This document shows positions 1 to 7,437 of a stretch of 10,260 bases of DNA, piece after piece (within the stretch, counting starts at the first letter, position 1; every line of letters starts with the position of its first letter). The position numbers were made by a program, and so were the translations under genes. The DNA is from Gammaproteobacteria bacterium (GTDB lineage Bacteria > Pseudomonadota > Gammaproteobacteria > SZUA-229), in NCBI GenBank assembly GCA_024278435.1, contig JAJRTD010000370.1, positions 1 to 10,260 of the forward strand, in the 5' to 3' direction. Under the pieces are notes generated by a model, which had not been told where the DNA came from, did no database searches, and saw only the letters and a program-made list of their open reading frames with translations.

Positions 1-1
1 G

Positions 2-3000
2 GATGAAGTTGAAAACATCGAAGTCGCCGCAGATGATTTTGAAGTTGAGAGCATTGACGTTAGTGAAGAGTCTGAGCAGCTTGTAGAGATAGATGCTTCG
101 CCGGTTGATGAAGTTACAGAAATAGAAGATGCTGCTGATCTGGATATAAGTGAGCTGGAGCCTGAGACTGCAGCTGCTACAGACAGTGAAATCTCTGAAG
201 CCGATGAAATAGAGCTGGTTGATTTATCAATCGACAGCGATGCTGGTAACGAGATAATAACACTGGATAGTGAATCACTTGATGACGATGAATTTGCTAT
301 TGAAGGGCTGGAAGATGAAGCAGATGACGACAAGGTAGATGAAGAGGATCTTGTTGATTTATCAGCTGACAGTGAGGATGATGTCGGTTTTGAAATAGAA
401 ATCGATGAAGGTGAGACATTAGCGGGCGAGTCTGAAGAAGCGCTTGATATCGATCCTATGTTGCGCCAGATCTATTTCGATGAAAGTATCAGTCATGTAG
501 AAAACATTAAGCAGTTGCTTGATCAGGCCGAAGAAGATAATGAGAGCCTGAAAGCAGACAAGTCACTAATGCGTGCATTCCACACCCTGTATGGCAGTGC
601 GCGTACTGCAGAAGTTGAAGCCATTGCTGATTTGAGTGGTGCTGCCGAAAAGTATGTAAAAGCCCGCCAGGACAGTAATGAGGAAGCGGTTCCCGCAGAT
701 GTTGCCCGGGTTATCCGTGAAGTTTCGCTGGCCATAGGTGACATGCTGGTTCAGGTATCGGAAGGCCGGATGCCGGCAGCCAACAAGGAGTTGCAGGATA
801 AGATAAACAAAATTGTCCAGCAGGAAATCCAGGCCCAGCTGCAGCGTTCATGGAGCGATAATTCGTCTGCGATTGAAACCATTGCGATCGATGACACTGT
901 TGAAGTGGAAGCAGAAGATACTGATGATTTTTCAGTCGAGCTCGATGAGCTGTCTGCAGAAACAGAAGAACAGGCGTTAACTGCCTCAGAGGATGCTGAA
1001 CCGGCAGTGGAAGAAGAAACAGAAGCTGCGGAAACGATTGCTGCTGAAACATATTATCAGAAAGCTGTCGCAGAAGAGCAGGTGCAGATGTCATACGGTG
1101 ACATCGATGATGAGCTGATCGATATCTTCCTTGAGGAAGCCGAAGAGTTACTGGAAAGCTGTGAGGACACCTTAAATCAGATCAGAAGTACGCCAAACTC
1201 GACGGAACACATTCACCAGTTACAGCGTAACATGCACACACTGAAAGGTGGTGCCCGTATGGCTGACCTGGTCCCGGTTGGTGACCTGACCCATAATCTT
1301 GAATCACTGGTTGTTATGGTGAATGAGCAAAAGGTCACAACAGACAAGTATCTGTTCGATCTGTTGCAGGAATCACTGGACTCCTTAACCGTAATGCTCG
1401 GCAATGTCCGTAAACGCCAGCCATTGAGCACGGCCAATGATCTTAATAACCGCATCGAAAAACTGATGCGCGGCGAGATTGAAGAGAAACGTGCCGTTGA
1501 ACGTTTTGATGTTGATTTAAGTGCACTTGAGCCCGGTGATGATGAGGAAGAGCTGGAAGATATTGACATATCTGAACTGTTGCCCAAACGTGAGGAAAGC
1601 GGCGATGTCGTTGTTGATACGACTGAAGAAACAGTGTCTGCCGAAGCACAGGAAACTGTCCCGTTGGAAACCGGGGGAGAACAGCAGGAAAATAAAGAGG
1701 ACAAGACCGATCGTCCGCACTGGGGTGAACGTGCCAGTGATGTTAACTTCAAGGAATCACAGGAACAGGTGCGTGTACGTTCTGACCTGTTGAATAACCT
1801 GGTGAACTATGCAGGTGAGGTCAATATTTATCATGCTCGCCTGGGTAAACAGATATCTGACTTCAGTTTCAACCTTTCCGAGTTAACCCAGACCGTTGTG
1901 CGTTTGAAGGAGCAGTTAAGGAAGCTGGAGATTGAAACCGAAATCCAGATTCGCTCCGGTTACGAAAAAGAAGCTGATAATTTTGACGATAATTTTGACC
2001 CGCTGGAAATGGACCAGTATTCCACCCTGCAGCAGTTAACACGAAGCTTGAGTGAAACTGCTGGTGACGTTGAAAGTATTAATGAAATTCTGACCGATAT
2101 TACCCGGGATTCAGAAACCCTGCTGCTGCAGGAATCACGGGTCAGTACCGACCTGCAGGAAGGACTGATGCGTACCCGCATGGTTCGCTTCGGTGGCCTG
2201 TCATCACGCCTGCGCCGCATTGCGCGCCAGGTTGCCAGGGAGCTGGGAAAGGAGGTCGAAGTAGAAATTATCGGTGAAAGCAGTGAAGTGGATCGTACGG
2301 TACTTGATCGTATTATTGCGCCACTGGAACATTTATTACGAAATGCAGTCGCCCATGGTATTGAAAAACCGGAAGACCGTAAAGCCGCAGGCAAGAACGA
2401 AACCGGAACAATCCGTATAGAGGTTGATCGCCAGGGTGCGGATGTTGTCATTAATGTAAAAGACGATGGCGCCGGTATGAATGTTGAAAAAATTCGCCAG
2501 AAAGCCATCAGGCAGGGTTATATAGCTGAAGATTCAAACCTGTCTGACCATGATGTACTGCAATGTATCCTGTTGTCCGGTTTCAGTACCGCAGACGAGG
2601 TTACACAGGTATCCGGTCGCGGTGTCGGTATGGATGTTGTTGACAGTGAGATCAAGCAGCTCGGCGGTGCGCTTGATATTCATACCGAGGAAGGCAAGGG
2701 TACACTGTTTAATATTCGCCTGCCGCTGACACTGGCGATCAACCAGGCGCTGCTGGTCAGCACCATGGATGATGTTTACGCCGTTCCGCTTGCAAGTATT
2801 GAAGGCGTGGTTCGAATTACCGGCCTTGAGTTACAGCGCTTTTATGACAGTGGCAACAGCCACTATGATTTTAACGGCGTTGAATATGAATTAATGCATC
2901 TGGGCAGTCTGCTTACGGGTAACAAGCCTGACTATTCAAAACAGCTGCGCTTGTTCCCACTGCTTCTGGTTCATGTGGGTGACAAGCATTTTGCACTGCA

Positions 3001-3583
3001 TGTTGATGACCTGATCGGTCGTCGGGAAATTGTGGTTAAACCGGTTGGCCTGCAAATCGGTGCTGTACGCGGTATTGCCGGTGCGACCATTCTGGCTGAC
3101 GGCCGCGTGGTACTCATCCTGGAAATGTCCGCACTTGTTATGGGCGAGAGCCTGTTCAAGCCGCATGTAGCCATCGAGGAAGAAGAAGTTGAAGCGGTTG
3201 ATACTGAAGGCAAGAAAACGATCATGGTTATCGATGACTCCATCACCATCAGAAAAGTTACAGAGCGCATGCTGCTGCGTTATGGCATTGAGGTTATTCT
3301 TGCAAAAGACGGTGTCGATGCAACCAATTTGTTGCAGGATCGCGTACCTGACCTGATGCTGCTTGATATCGAGATGCCGCGTATGGATGGATTCGAGGTT
3401 GCAACTTATGTACGCAATGATGATCGGCTGAAAGAAATCCCGATCATCATGATTACATCAAGAACCGGTAGCAAGCATAAAGACAAGGCGATGGAAATTG
3501 GTGTTAATCGTTACCTGGGTAAACCATTCCAGGAAGAAGAATTGCTGACTAATATTAATGAGATTTTGCATACCGCGTACTAA
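2..3583 (+). CDS. chpA: ChpA/PilL-type hybrid histidine kinase of the type IV pilus chemosensory system (5' partial)
   Basis: This is the 3' part of a very large CheA-like kinase; the frame is open from position 2, so the gene starts outside the window. The 1193 visible residues read as follows. Residues 1-150 are a very acidic linker. An Hpt-like domain has its His at residue 194 (codon 581-583) in HTLYGSA. A second acidic linker follows, then a canonical Hpt with MHTLKGGARM (His 412, codon 1235-1237), then a third acidic linker. The P3 dimerisation region starts near VRVRSDLLNNLVNYAGEVN. The HATPase domain shows an N box (LLRNAVAHG, near 781), DDGAGM and GRGVGMDVV. A CheW domain comes next, then a C-terminal receiver with IDDS, phospho-acceptor Asp 1122 in LLDIEMPRMDG, ITS and GKPF. 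Known homologues (P. aeruginosa ChpA) control twitching motility and cAMP through CheY-like regulators. In-frame ATG 458 is internal, not the start. The identity is firm; the number of missing Hpt domains is unknown. Confidence 0.94.
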   Translation, partial: DEVENIEVAADDFEVESIDVSEESEQLVEIDASPVDEVTEIEDAADLDISELEPETAAATDSEISEADEIELVDLSIDSDAGNEIITLDSESLDDDEFAIEGLEDEADDDKVDEEDLVDLSADSEDDVGFEIEIDEGETLAGESEEALDIDPMLRQIYFDESISHVENIKQLLDQAEEDNESLKADKSLMRAFHTLYGSARTAEVEAIADLSGAAEKYVKARQDSNEEAVPADVARVIREVSLAIGDMLVQVSEGRMPAANKELQDKINKIVQQEIQAQLQRSWSDNSSAIETIAIDDTVEVEAEDTDDFSVELDELSAETEEQALTASEDAEPAVEEETEAAETIAAETYYQKAVAEEQVQMSYGDIDDELIDIFLEEAEELLESCEDTLNQIRSTPNSTEHIHQLQRNMHTLKGGARMADLVPVGDLTHNLESLVVMVNEQKVTTDKYLFDLLQESLDSLTVMLGNVRKRQPLSTANDLNNRIEKLMRGEIEEKRAVERFDVDLSALEPGDDEEELEDIDISELLPKREESGDVVVDTTEETVSAEAQETVPLETGGEQQENKEDKTDRPHWGERASDVNFKESQEQVRVRSDLLNNLVNYAGEVNIYHARLGKQISDFSFNLSELTQTVVRLKEQLRKLEIETEIQIRSGYEKEADNFDDNFDPLEMDQYSTLQQLTRSLSETAGDVESINEILTDITRDSETLLLQESRVSTDLQEGLMRTRMVRFGGLSSRLRRIARQVARELGKEVEVEIIGESSEVDRTVLDRIIAPLEHLLRNAVAHGIEKPEDRKAAGKNETGTIRIEVDRQGADVVINVKDDGAGMNVEKIRQKAIRQGYIAEDSNLSDHDVLQCILLSGFSTADEVTQVSGRGVGMDVVDSEIKQLGGALDIHTEEGKGTLFNIRLPLTLAINQALLVSTMDDVYAVPLASIEGVVRITGLELQRFYDSGNSHYDFNGVEYELMHLGSLLTGNKPDYSKQLRLFPLLLVHVGDKHFALHVDDLIGRREIVVKPVGLQIGAVRGIAGATILADGRVVLILEMSALVMGESLFKPHVAIEEEEVEAVDTEGKKTIMVIDDSITIRKVTERMLLRYGIEVILAKDGVDATNLLQDRVPDLMLLDIEMPRMDGFEVATYVRNDDRLKEIPIIMITSRTGSKHKDKAMEIGVNRYLGKPFQEEELLTNINEILHTAY

Positions 3584-3603
3584 GGCGGAACACGAGAGAA
3601 ATA

Positions 3604-4080
3604 ATGGCCGAAGATAAACAGTTACTGAAATGCGTTATTCTTACCCTGCGTAAGGACAATGTTATTTTACCAAACGCCCTGGTGGCTGAAATTGTTTCTG
3701 TTAAAGATATTGAAGGCAGTGATAACACACCGGAATGGTATCTTGGCAAGATGCAATGGCGCGGGTCGGAAGTGCCACTATTATCTTTTGAAGCAGCCGG
3801 TGGTGAAAAGATCTCGAAAGTAAATCTTAATACGCAGGCGGTTGTGCTGTACGGTGTCGGTAAAGACGGTATTGCCGCAGAAAGCCCGTATATTGCGCTG
3901 GTTATGTCCGGGGTTCCGCATGTGAGTCACTTCAGCCGTGAGCAGATCAAAAGTGATGACGAGGAAGCGGAAACTGAAGCGCACCCCATGGTTGCACAAA
4001 AAGTCAGGATCAATGGCGCCAGCGTCAGTATTCTGGATGTGGATGCCATGGTTGATATGGTGTCCGGTCTGGCGGCCTGA
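3604..4080 (+). CDS. CheW-like adaptor protein next to chpA (ChpC-like)
   Basis: This is a small cytoplasmic protein of 158 residues with no signal peptide or membrane segment. The N-terminal part (KCVILTLRKDNVILPNALVAEIV) and the following pattern of WYLGKMQWRGSEVPLLSFE fit a single CheW/SH3-like domain, with the 'G-x-x-x-W-R-G-x-x-[VL]-P' type core that CheW proteins share. The C-terminal segment ends in INGASVSILDVDAMVDM, also CheW-like. An acidic stretch (SDDEEAETEAHP) interrupts the last third. It starts 20 nt after the chpA stop, with a modest GAGAG Shine-Dalgarno-like sequence 4 nt before the ATG, so it is almost certainly cotranscribed with chpA. By position and fold it probably couples a pilus chemoreceptor (PilJ type) to the kinase, like P. 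aeruginosa ChpC, but the ChpC name is an inference from context. No methylesterase (ChpB) gene lies between it and the kinase. Confidence 0.82.
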   Translation: MAEDKQLLKCVILTLRKDNVILPNALVAEIVSVKDIEGSDNTPEWYLGKMQWRGSEVPLLSFEAAGGEKISKVNLNTQAVVLYGVGKDGIAAESPYIALVMSGVPHVSHFSREQIKSDDEEAETEAHPMVAQKVRINGASVSILDVDAMVDMVSGLAA

Positions 4081-4114
4081 TCTGACGCATTCAAGAAAAA
4101 GCGAAAAACTGATT

Positions 4115-4210
4115 CACCACAGAGGACGCAGAGTTTTATTTCTTTTACTGCGCCTGCGGCGCAGTAAAACATAAAAAGTTTTTCTCTGTGCCCTCTGTGT
4201 CTCTGTGGTG
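4115..4210. repeat. Palindromic dispersed element, copy 1
   Basis: This nested inverted repeat fills most of the 152-bp gap between the convergent chpC-like and rsmE genes. The outer right arm (4184-4210) is built from about 8-nt units of the CTCTGTG type. The left arm (4115-4133, CACCACAGAGGACGCAGAG) is its complement but about 8 nt shorter, as if one unit had been lost. The centre is a perfect hairpin: arms 4143-4154 (TTTTACTGCGCC) and 4158-4169 with loop TGC. The stretch GTTTTTCTCTGTG through TCTCTGTGGT is identical in copy 2. There is no coding potential and no transposase. The inner hairpin could also end transcription from both sides, since no other terminator is visible here. Confidence 0.85.
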
Positions 4211-4232
4211 TAACAGCTTTTAGGATTTGCAG

Positions 4233-4964
4233 CTAAAAATCACCCCATAAGGTCTGGGCAGCACTGATCACCGCCGGACCAGCCGTTTCGGTGCGCAGTA
4301 TCCGTGGACCGAAGCGGATATCGTTAAACCCCCTGTCTTTAAGAAAGTCTCTTTCCTCATCACTGAAACCTCCTTCAGGGCCGATAAGTATTTCAACCGC
4401 GGCCGGATGCTCTGCTGTGTCTTTGAGTGAGTTTGCAGCATCCGGGTCAAGCATAAACTTGCTGGCAGTACTGCTGAGCAGGGGCATGATATTGTCCAGG
4501 GAGTTTATTTCTGTTATTTCAGGAATAACACAGCGACCGGACTGCTCACAGGCGCTGATTATGACCTTGTGCCAGTGTTGCAGTTTCTTTTGCTGCTTGT
4601 CAGCATTCAGCCTTGTATTTGAACGCTGGCAGATCACTGGGATTATTTTACTGACACCGAGTTCCACCGACTTCTGAATGGTGGTTTCCATCCGGTCCTG
4701 TCGTGATAATCCCTGGATCAGGGTAATCGACAGGCTGGATTCGTTTTCGGCGGCAACACGGGACTCGATGTGAACCGCGGTTTTCTTTGTATTGTCATCC
4801 AGGGTTGTCGCCTGGTAATTAAAACCATCGCCATTGAACAGGACAAGCGGGCTGCCTGTTTTTGTGCGTAAAACACGGACCAGGTGGCTGGATGCACTTT
4901 TATCGAGGTATATAGTCTCACCGCAGGCCAGTTTTTCAGGATGATATAAACGGGTGATGCGCAC
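4233..4964 (-). CDS. rsmE: 16S rRNA m3U1498 methyltransferase RsmE
   Basis: This SPOUT-family enzyme uses SAM to methylate N3 of U1498 in 16S rRNA of the 30S subunit. Diagnostic motifs are at the C-terminal end: IGPEGGFSDEE (from about residue 194) and RILRTETA (221-228), which form the trefoil knot and SAM site. The N-terminal part (VRITRLYHPEKL) resembles the PUA-like RNA-binding domain. The frame stays open upstream to an ATG at 5090, but that would overlap metF by about 100 nt with residues that do not look like RsmE. The GTG at 4964 gives 243 residues, the usual family length, and starts at the conserved R-I-x-R. No clear Shine-Dalgarno precedes this GTG; a TATAAT lies just before it. 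It follows metF by 23 nt and its product SAH is the substrate of AhcY two genes upstream. Confidence 0.93.
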   Translation of the reverse strand: MRITRLYHPEKLACGETIYLDKSASSHLVRVLRTKTGSPLVLFNGDGFNYQATTLDDNTKKTAVHIESRVAAENESSLSITLIQGLSRQDRMETTIQKSVELGVSKIIPVICQRSNTRLNADKQQKKLQHWHKVIISACEQSGRCVIPEITEINSLDNIMPLLSSTASKFMLDPDAANSLKDTAEHPAAVEILIGPEGGFSDEERDFLKDRGFNDIRFGPRILRTETAGPAVISAAQTLWGDF

Positions 4965-4970
4965 GGTGAG

Positions 4971-4976
4971 ATTATA
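4971..4976 (-). promoter_or_regulatory. Consensus -10 box (TATAAT) just before the rsmE GTG
   Basis: A perfect TATAAT on the minus strand lies 6 nt upstream of the rsmE GTG, in the 23-nt metF-rsmE gap. A transcript starting about 7 nt downstream would begin at or next to the start codon, that is, leaderless or nearly so. The -35 match is poor: TTTGAG at a 15-nt spacer or GTTTGA at 16. It may be a real secondary promoter or chance. Confidence 0.35.
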
Positions 4977-4987
4977 GCTGCCTGGTG

Positions 4988-5821
4988 TCAGCTCAAACCC
5001 AGGTTGTTCCAGACAGCATTTGTTGCTTCTGCCTGGTTCAGGGTATAGAAATGCAATCCCGGTGCGCCCTGTTCCAGCAGGCGGTGGCACAGCTTACTGA
5101 CTACATCCAGGCCGAAAGCCTGCAGGCTTTCTTTGTCATCAGCATAGGCTTCCAGCTGTTTCCGGATCCAGCGCGGGATTTCGGCGCCGCAGATATCGGA
5201 AAACCGTGTCAGGCTGGTAAAATTGGTGATCGGCATAATGCCGGGAATAACCGGAACCGTAATATTTTCACTATGGCAACGGTCCATAAAACACAGGTAG
5301 GCGTCAATATTATAAAAATACTGGGTGATGGCACCGTTGGCGCCAGCCGCTATCTTGTTTTTGAAATGTTCAAAGTCTGCCTGTGGCGATGCGGCTTCGG
5401 GATGGTATTCAGGATAGGCGGCGACTTCAATGGTGAAGTGGTCGCCACTGGTTTCACGAATAAATGCAACCAGTTCATTGGCATGTGTCAGCTCGCGGGT
5501 GGCTGCACCACTTTCCGGTATATCGCCACGCAGGGCCACCAGGTGCCTGACTCCCAGTGTTTTGTATTCATCGAGCAGGTCACGAATCTGCTGCTTGCTG
5601 GAACCGATACATGATATGTGCGGTGCCACCGTGATGTTTTTTTCAGTAAGTAACCTGACGGTATCAAGCGTACGGTCACGGGTCGCGCCGCCGGCACCAA
5701 AGGTGACCGAGTAATAAGCGGGCTGAATAACCGTGTCCAGTGCCTGTTGTGTTAACAGTAGTTTTTCCACGCCGGCTTCCGTGCGCGGCGGGAAAAATTC
5801 ACAACTGAAAGTAGCGTTCAT
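4988..5821 (-). CDS. metF: 5,10-methylenetetrahydrofolate reductase MetF
   Basis: This flavoprotein (277 residues) reduces 5,10-methylene-THF to 5-methyl-THF, the methyl donor for remaking methionine from homocysteine. The N-terminus carries CEFFPPRT with Glu 8, matching catalytic Glu 28 of the E. coli enzyme. Asp 100 in LVALRGDIPE matches E. coli Asp 120, with the same 20-residue offset. YYSVTFGAGGATRDRT and ITQYFYN (folate contact Gln near 167) also fit. The TIM-barrel-length protein lacks the roughly 20 extra N-terminal residues of the E. coli form, which is common. The start at 5821 begins directly with the conserved strand; only a weak GTGAG precedes it at 8 nt. It lies 37 nt after ahcY with no terminator between, so the two are probably one transcript, which places metF downstream of the SAH riboswitch. 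Confidence 0.96.
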   Translation of the reverse strand: MNATFSCEFFPPRTEAGVEKLLLTQQALDTVIQPAYYSVTFGAGGATRDRTLDTVRLLTEKNITVAPHISCIGSSKQQIRDLLDEYKTLGVRHLVALRGDIPESGAATRELTHANELVAFIRETSGDHFTIEVAAYPEYHPEAASPQADFEHFKNKIAAGANGAITQYFYNIDAYLCFMDRCHSENITVPVIPGIMPITNFTSLTRFSDICGAEIPRWIRKQLEAYADDKESLQAFGLDVVSKLCHRLLEQGAPGLHFYTLNQAEATNAVWNNLGLS

Positions 5822-5858
5822 TTTATAAACTCACAAGTTTGTAGCTACAGGAATAATA

Positions 5859-7283
5859 TTAATAACGGTAATGTTCCGGCTTGTAAGGGCCGTCAACGGG
5901 TACGTTAATATAATCAGCCTGTTCCTGGGACAAAGCGGTTAAATTGGCGCCTACTTTTTTCAGGTGCAAACGTGCAACTTTTTCGTCAAGTTTCTTGGGC
6001 AGGATGTAAACCCTGTTTTCATAGTTTGCGCTGTTTTTATAAAACTCGATTTGTGCCATCACCTGGTTGGTAAATGAAGCCGACATAACAAAACTGGGGT
6101 GTCCGGTTGCACAGCCCAGGTTTACCAGGCGGCCTTTGGCCAGAATGATAATGCGTTTGCCATCCGGGAAAATAACGTGATCAACCTGCGGTTTGATTTC
6201 TGACCATTCGTATTTTTCCAGGGAGGCAATATTGATTTCAGAATCAAAGTGGCCGATGTTGCAGACGATGGCTTCGTTCTTCATGGCAACCATGTGGTCA
6301 TGATCGATAACGTTGACGTTACCCGTAGTGGTTACAAAGATGTCACCGAGTGCCGCAGCATCGTTCATTTCAACCACGCGGTAGCCTTCCATTGCCGCCT
6401 GCAGTGCACAGATCGGGTCTATTTCCGTAACCCATACGGTTGCGCCCATGCCGCGGAATGCCTGGGCACAGCCTTTACCGACATCACCGTAACCCAGTAC
6501 CACACAGATCTTGCCGGCAATCATTACGTCGGTGGCACGCTTGATACTGTCAATCAGGGATTCACGGCAGCCGTACAGGTTGTCGAATTTTGACTTGGTG
6601 GCTGAATCGTTGACATTCATTGCCGGGAACAGCAACTCGCCTTTTTCCTGCATTTCGTAAAGGCGGTGTACACCGGTGGTGGTTTCCTCGGTTACGCCCT
6701 TAACGCTGGCGGCAATGTCAGACCACGTAGTCGAACCGTCAGAGATGGTGCGGCGCAATACATCAAGAATGGCCTTGTACTCTTCATTGTCGTCATCCTT
6801 GGTTGCGGGAATTGCACCGGCTTTTTCGAACTCGACGCCCTTGTGAACCAGCAGGGTGGCGTCGCCACCGTCGTCCAGGATCATGTTTGGCAGCTTGCCG
6901 TCAGGCCATATCAGGGCCTGCTCGGTGCACCACCAGTATTCTTCAATGGTTTCGCCTTTCCAGGCAAAAACAGGGATACCCTGGTCGGCAATTGCCGCCG
7001 CCGCATGATCCTGGGTGGAAAAAATATTGCAGGAGACCCAGCGCACTTCAGCGCCCAGGGCAACCAGGGTTTCAATCAGCACGGCTGTCTGGATGGTCAT
7101 GTGGATGCTGCCCATAATGCGGCAGCCGGCTAAAGGCTGTTCTGCACCGTATTCTTCACGTAATGCCATCAGTCCGGGCATTTCGGTTTCAGCGATACGG
7201 ATTTCCTTGTGGCCCCATTCGGCCAGTGAAATATCGGCGACTTTGTAGTCGGGTGAATTTTTGGTGTCTACGACGGCATTCAT
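5859..7283 (-). CDS. ahcY: S-adenosyl-L-homocysteine hydrolase (adenosylhomocysteinase)
   Basis: This cytosolic NAD-dependent enzyme splits SAH into adenosine and homocysteine, removing the product inhibitor of methyltransferases. The 474 residues include the substrate region [14 protein letters not shown] and the catalytic segment [13 protein letters not shown], with Lys 230 and Asp 234 matching Lys186/Asp190 of the mammalian enzyme. They also include the Rossmann motif GYGDVGKG (264-271), [20 protein letters not shown] and the typical C-terminal KPEHYRY. The roughly 40-residue insert common in bacterial enzymes is present near 160-200. Two ATGs compete, at 7289 and 7283. AGGAG (7290-7294) touches the first and is 6 nt from the second, so 7283 is preferred; the longer form would only add Met-Ser. 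An SAH riboswitch occupies the leader. AhcY is the alternative to the Pfs/LuxS route of enterics. Confidence 0.97.
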   Translation of the reverse strand: MNAVVDTKNSPDYKVADISLAEWGHKEIRIAETEMPGLMALREEYGAEQPLAGCRIMGSIHMTIQTAVLIETLVALGAEVRWVSCNIFSTQDHAAAAIADQGIPVFAWKGETIEEYWWCTEQALIWPDGKLPNMILDDGGDATLLVHKGVEFEKAGAIPATKDDDNEEYKAILDVLRRTISDGSTTWSDIAASVKGVTEETTTGVHRLYEMQEKGELLFPAMNVNDSATKSKFDNLYGCRESLIDSIKRATDVMIAGKICVVLGYGDVGKGCAQAFRGMGATVWVTEIDPICALQAAMEGYRVVEMNDAAALGDIFVTTTGNVNVIDHDHMVAMKNEAIVCNIGHFDSEINIASLEKYEWSEIKPQVDHVIFPDGKRIIILAKGRLVNLGCATGHPSFVMSASFTNQVMAQIEFYKNSANYENRVYILPKKLDEKVARLHLKKVGANLTALSQEQADYINVPVDGPYKPEHYRY

Positions 7284-7320
7284 GCTCATCTCCTAATCTG
7301 TAAAAATTAAAGAAATGAGC
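7284..7320 (-). promoter_or_regulatory. Expression platform: anti-Shine-Dalgarno stem of the ahcY riboswitch
   Basis: On the minus strand, GCTCATTTCTT (7320-7310) can pair along all 11 positions with AGGAGATGAGC (7294-7284), using two G-U pairs and leaving a 15-nt loop. This buries the AGGAG Shine-Dalgarno sequence (7290-7294) and the spacer up to the ahcY ATG. Its first four bases (7320-7317) are also the 3' strand of the SAH-stabilised pseudoknot, so the two structures exclude each other. The pairing is seen directly; the switching direction (SAH present, translation on) is inferred and agrees with known SAH riboswitches. Confidence 0.8.
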
Positions 7321-7417
7321 GCCGTTGTTTCAAGGATCCCTGTTGTCATGTATATGGATCCTGCTTCTGAGCCTGACAGCCCCGGTTGTTACCGGTGGCT
7401 GTTGCAGCGCTCCTCAG
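7316..7417 (-). promoter_or_regulatory. SAH riboswitch (ahcY leader)
   Basis: The leader matches the SAH riboswitch consensus closely: CTGAGGAGCGCTGC at the 5' end, TCAGGCTCAG in the middle and GGCGCTCA at the 3' end. Helices can be traced on the minus strand. P1 pairs CTGAG (7417-7413) with CTCAG (7371-7367). P2 pairs ACAGCC (7402-7397) with GGCTGT (7381-7376) and is extended by CCGGT/ACCGG around an AACA loop with one bulged A. An optional hairpin pairs AGGATCC (7362-7356) with GGATCCT (7339-7333). Pseudoknot P4 pairs GAGCGC (7412-7407) with GCGCTC (7322-7317). This class binds SAH, discriminates against SAM and activates ahcY. The ligand is assigned by family knowledge and by the gene downstream. 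Confidence 0.95.
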
Positions 7418-7431
7418 AAAATATGCGGGCA

Positions 7432-7437
7432 ATTATA
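7432..7437 (-). promoter_or_regulatory. -10 box of the probable ahcY promoter, overlapping the metK stop
   Basis: A perfect TATAAT on the minus strand overlaps the metK stop codon (7433-7435). The expected transcription start, near 7425, falls just upstream of riboswitch helix P1 at 7417, which is where a leader should start. The -35 region is weak (TGCATT at a 17-nt spacer), so an activator or read-through from metK may add to expression. No terminator is visible between metK and ahcY. Confidence 0.6.

Noticed and set aside
458..460. ATG as the start of the chpA-like gene
   Set aside because: The same frame is open back to position 2 with acidic residues of the same kind as the later linkers, so this ATG is internal.
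4965..5090. Upstream extension of rsmE to the ATG at 5090
   Set aside because: It would overlap the metF 3' end by about 100 nt, the added residues do not resemble RsmE, and the GTG start gives the usual 243 residues.
4985..5614. 209-residue open frame on the plus strand
   Set aside because: It is antisense to metF, whose protein is well conserved, and its translation has no recognisable features.
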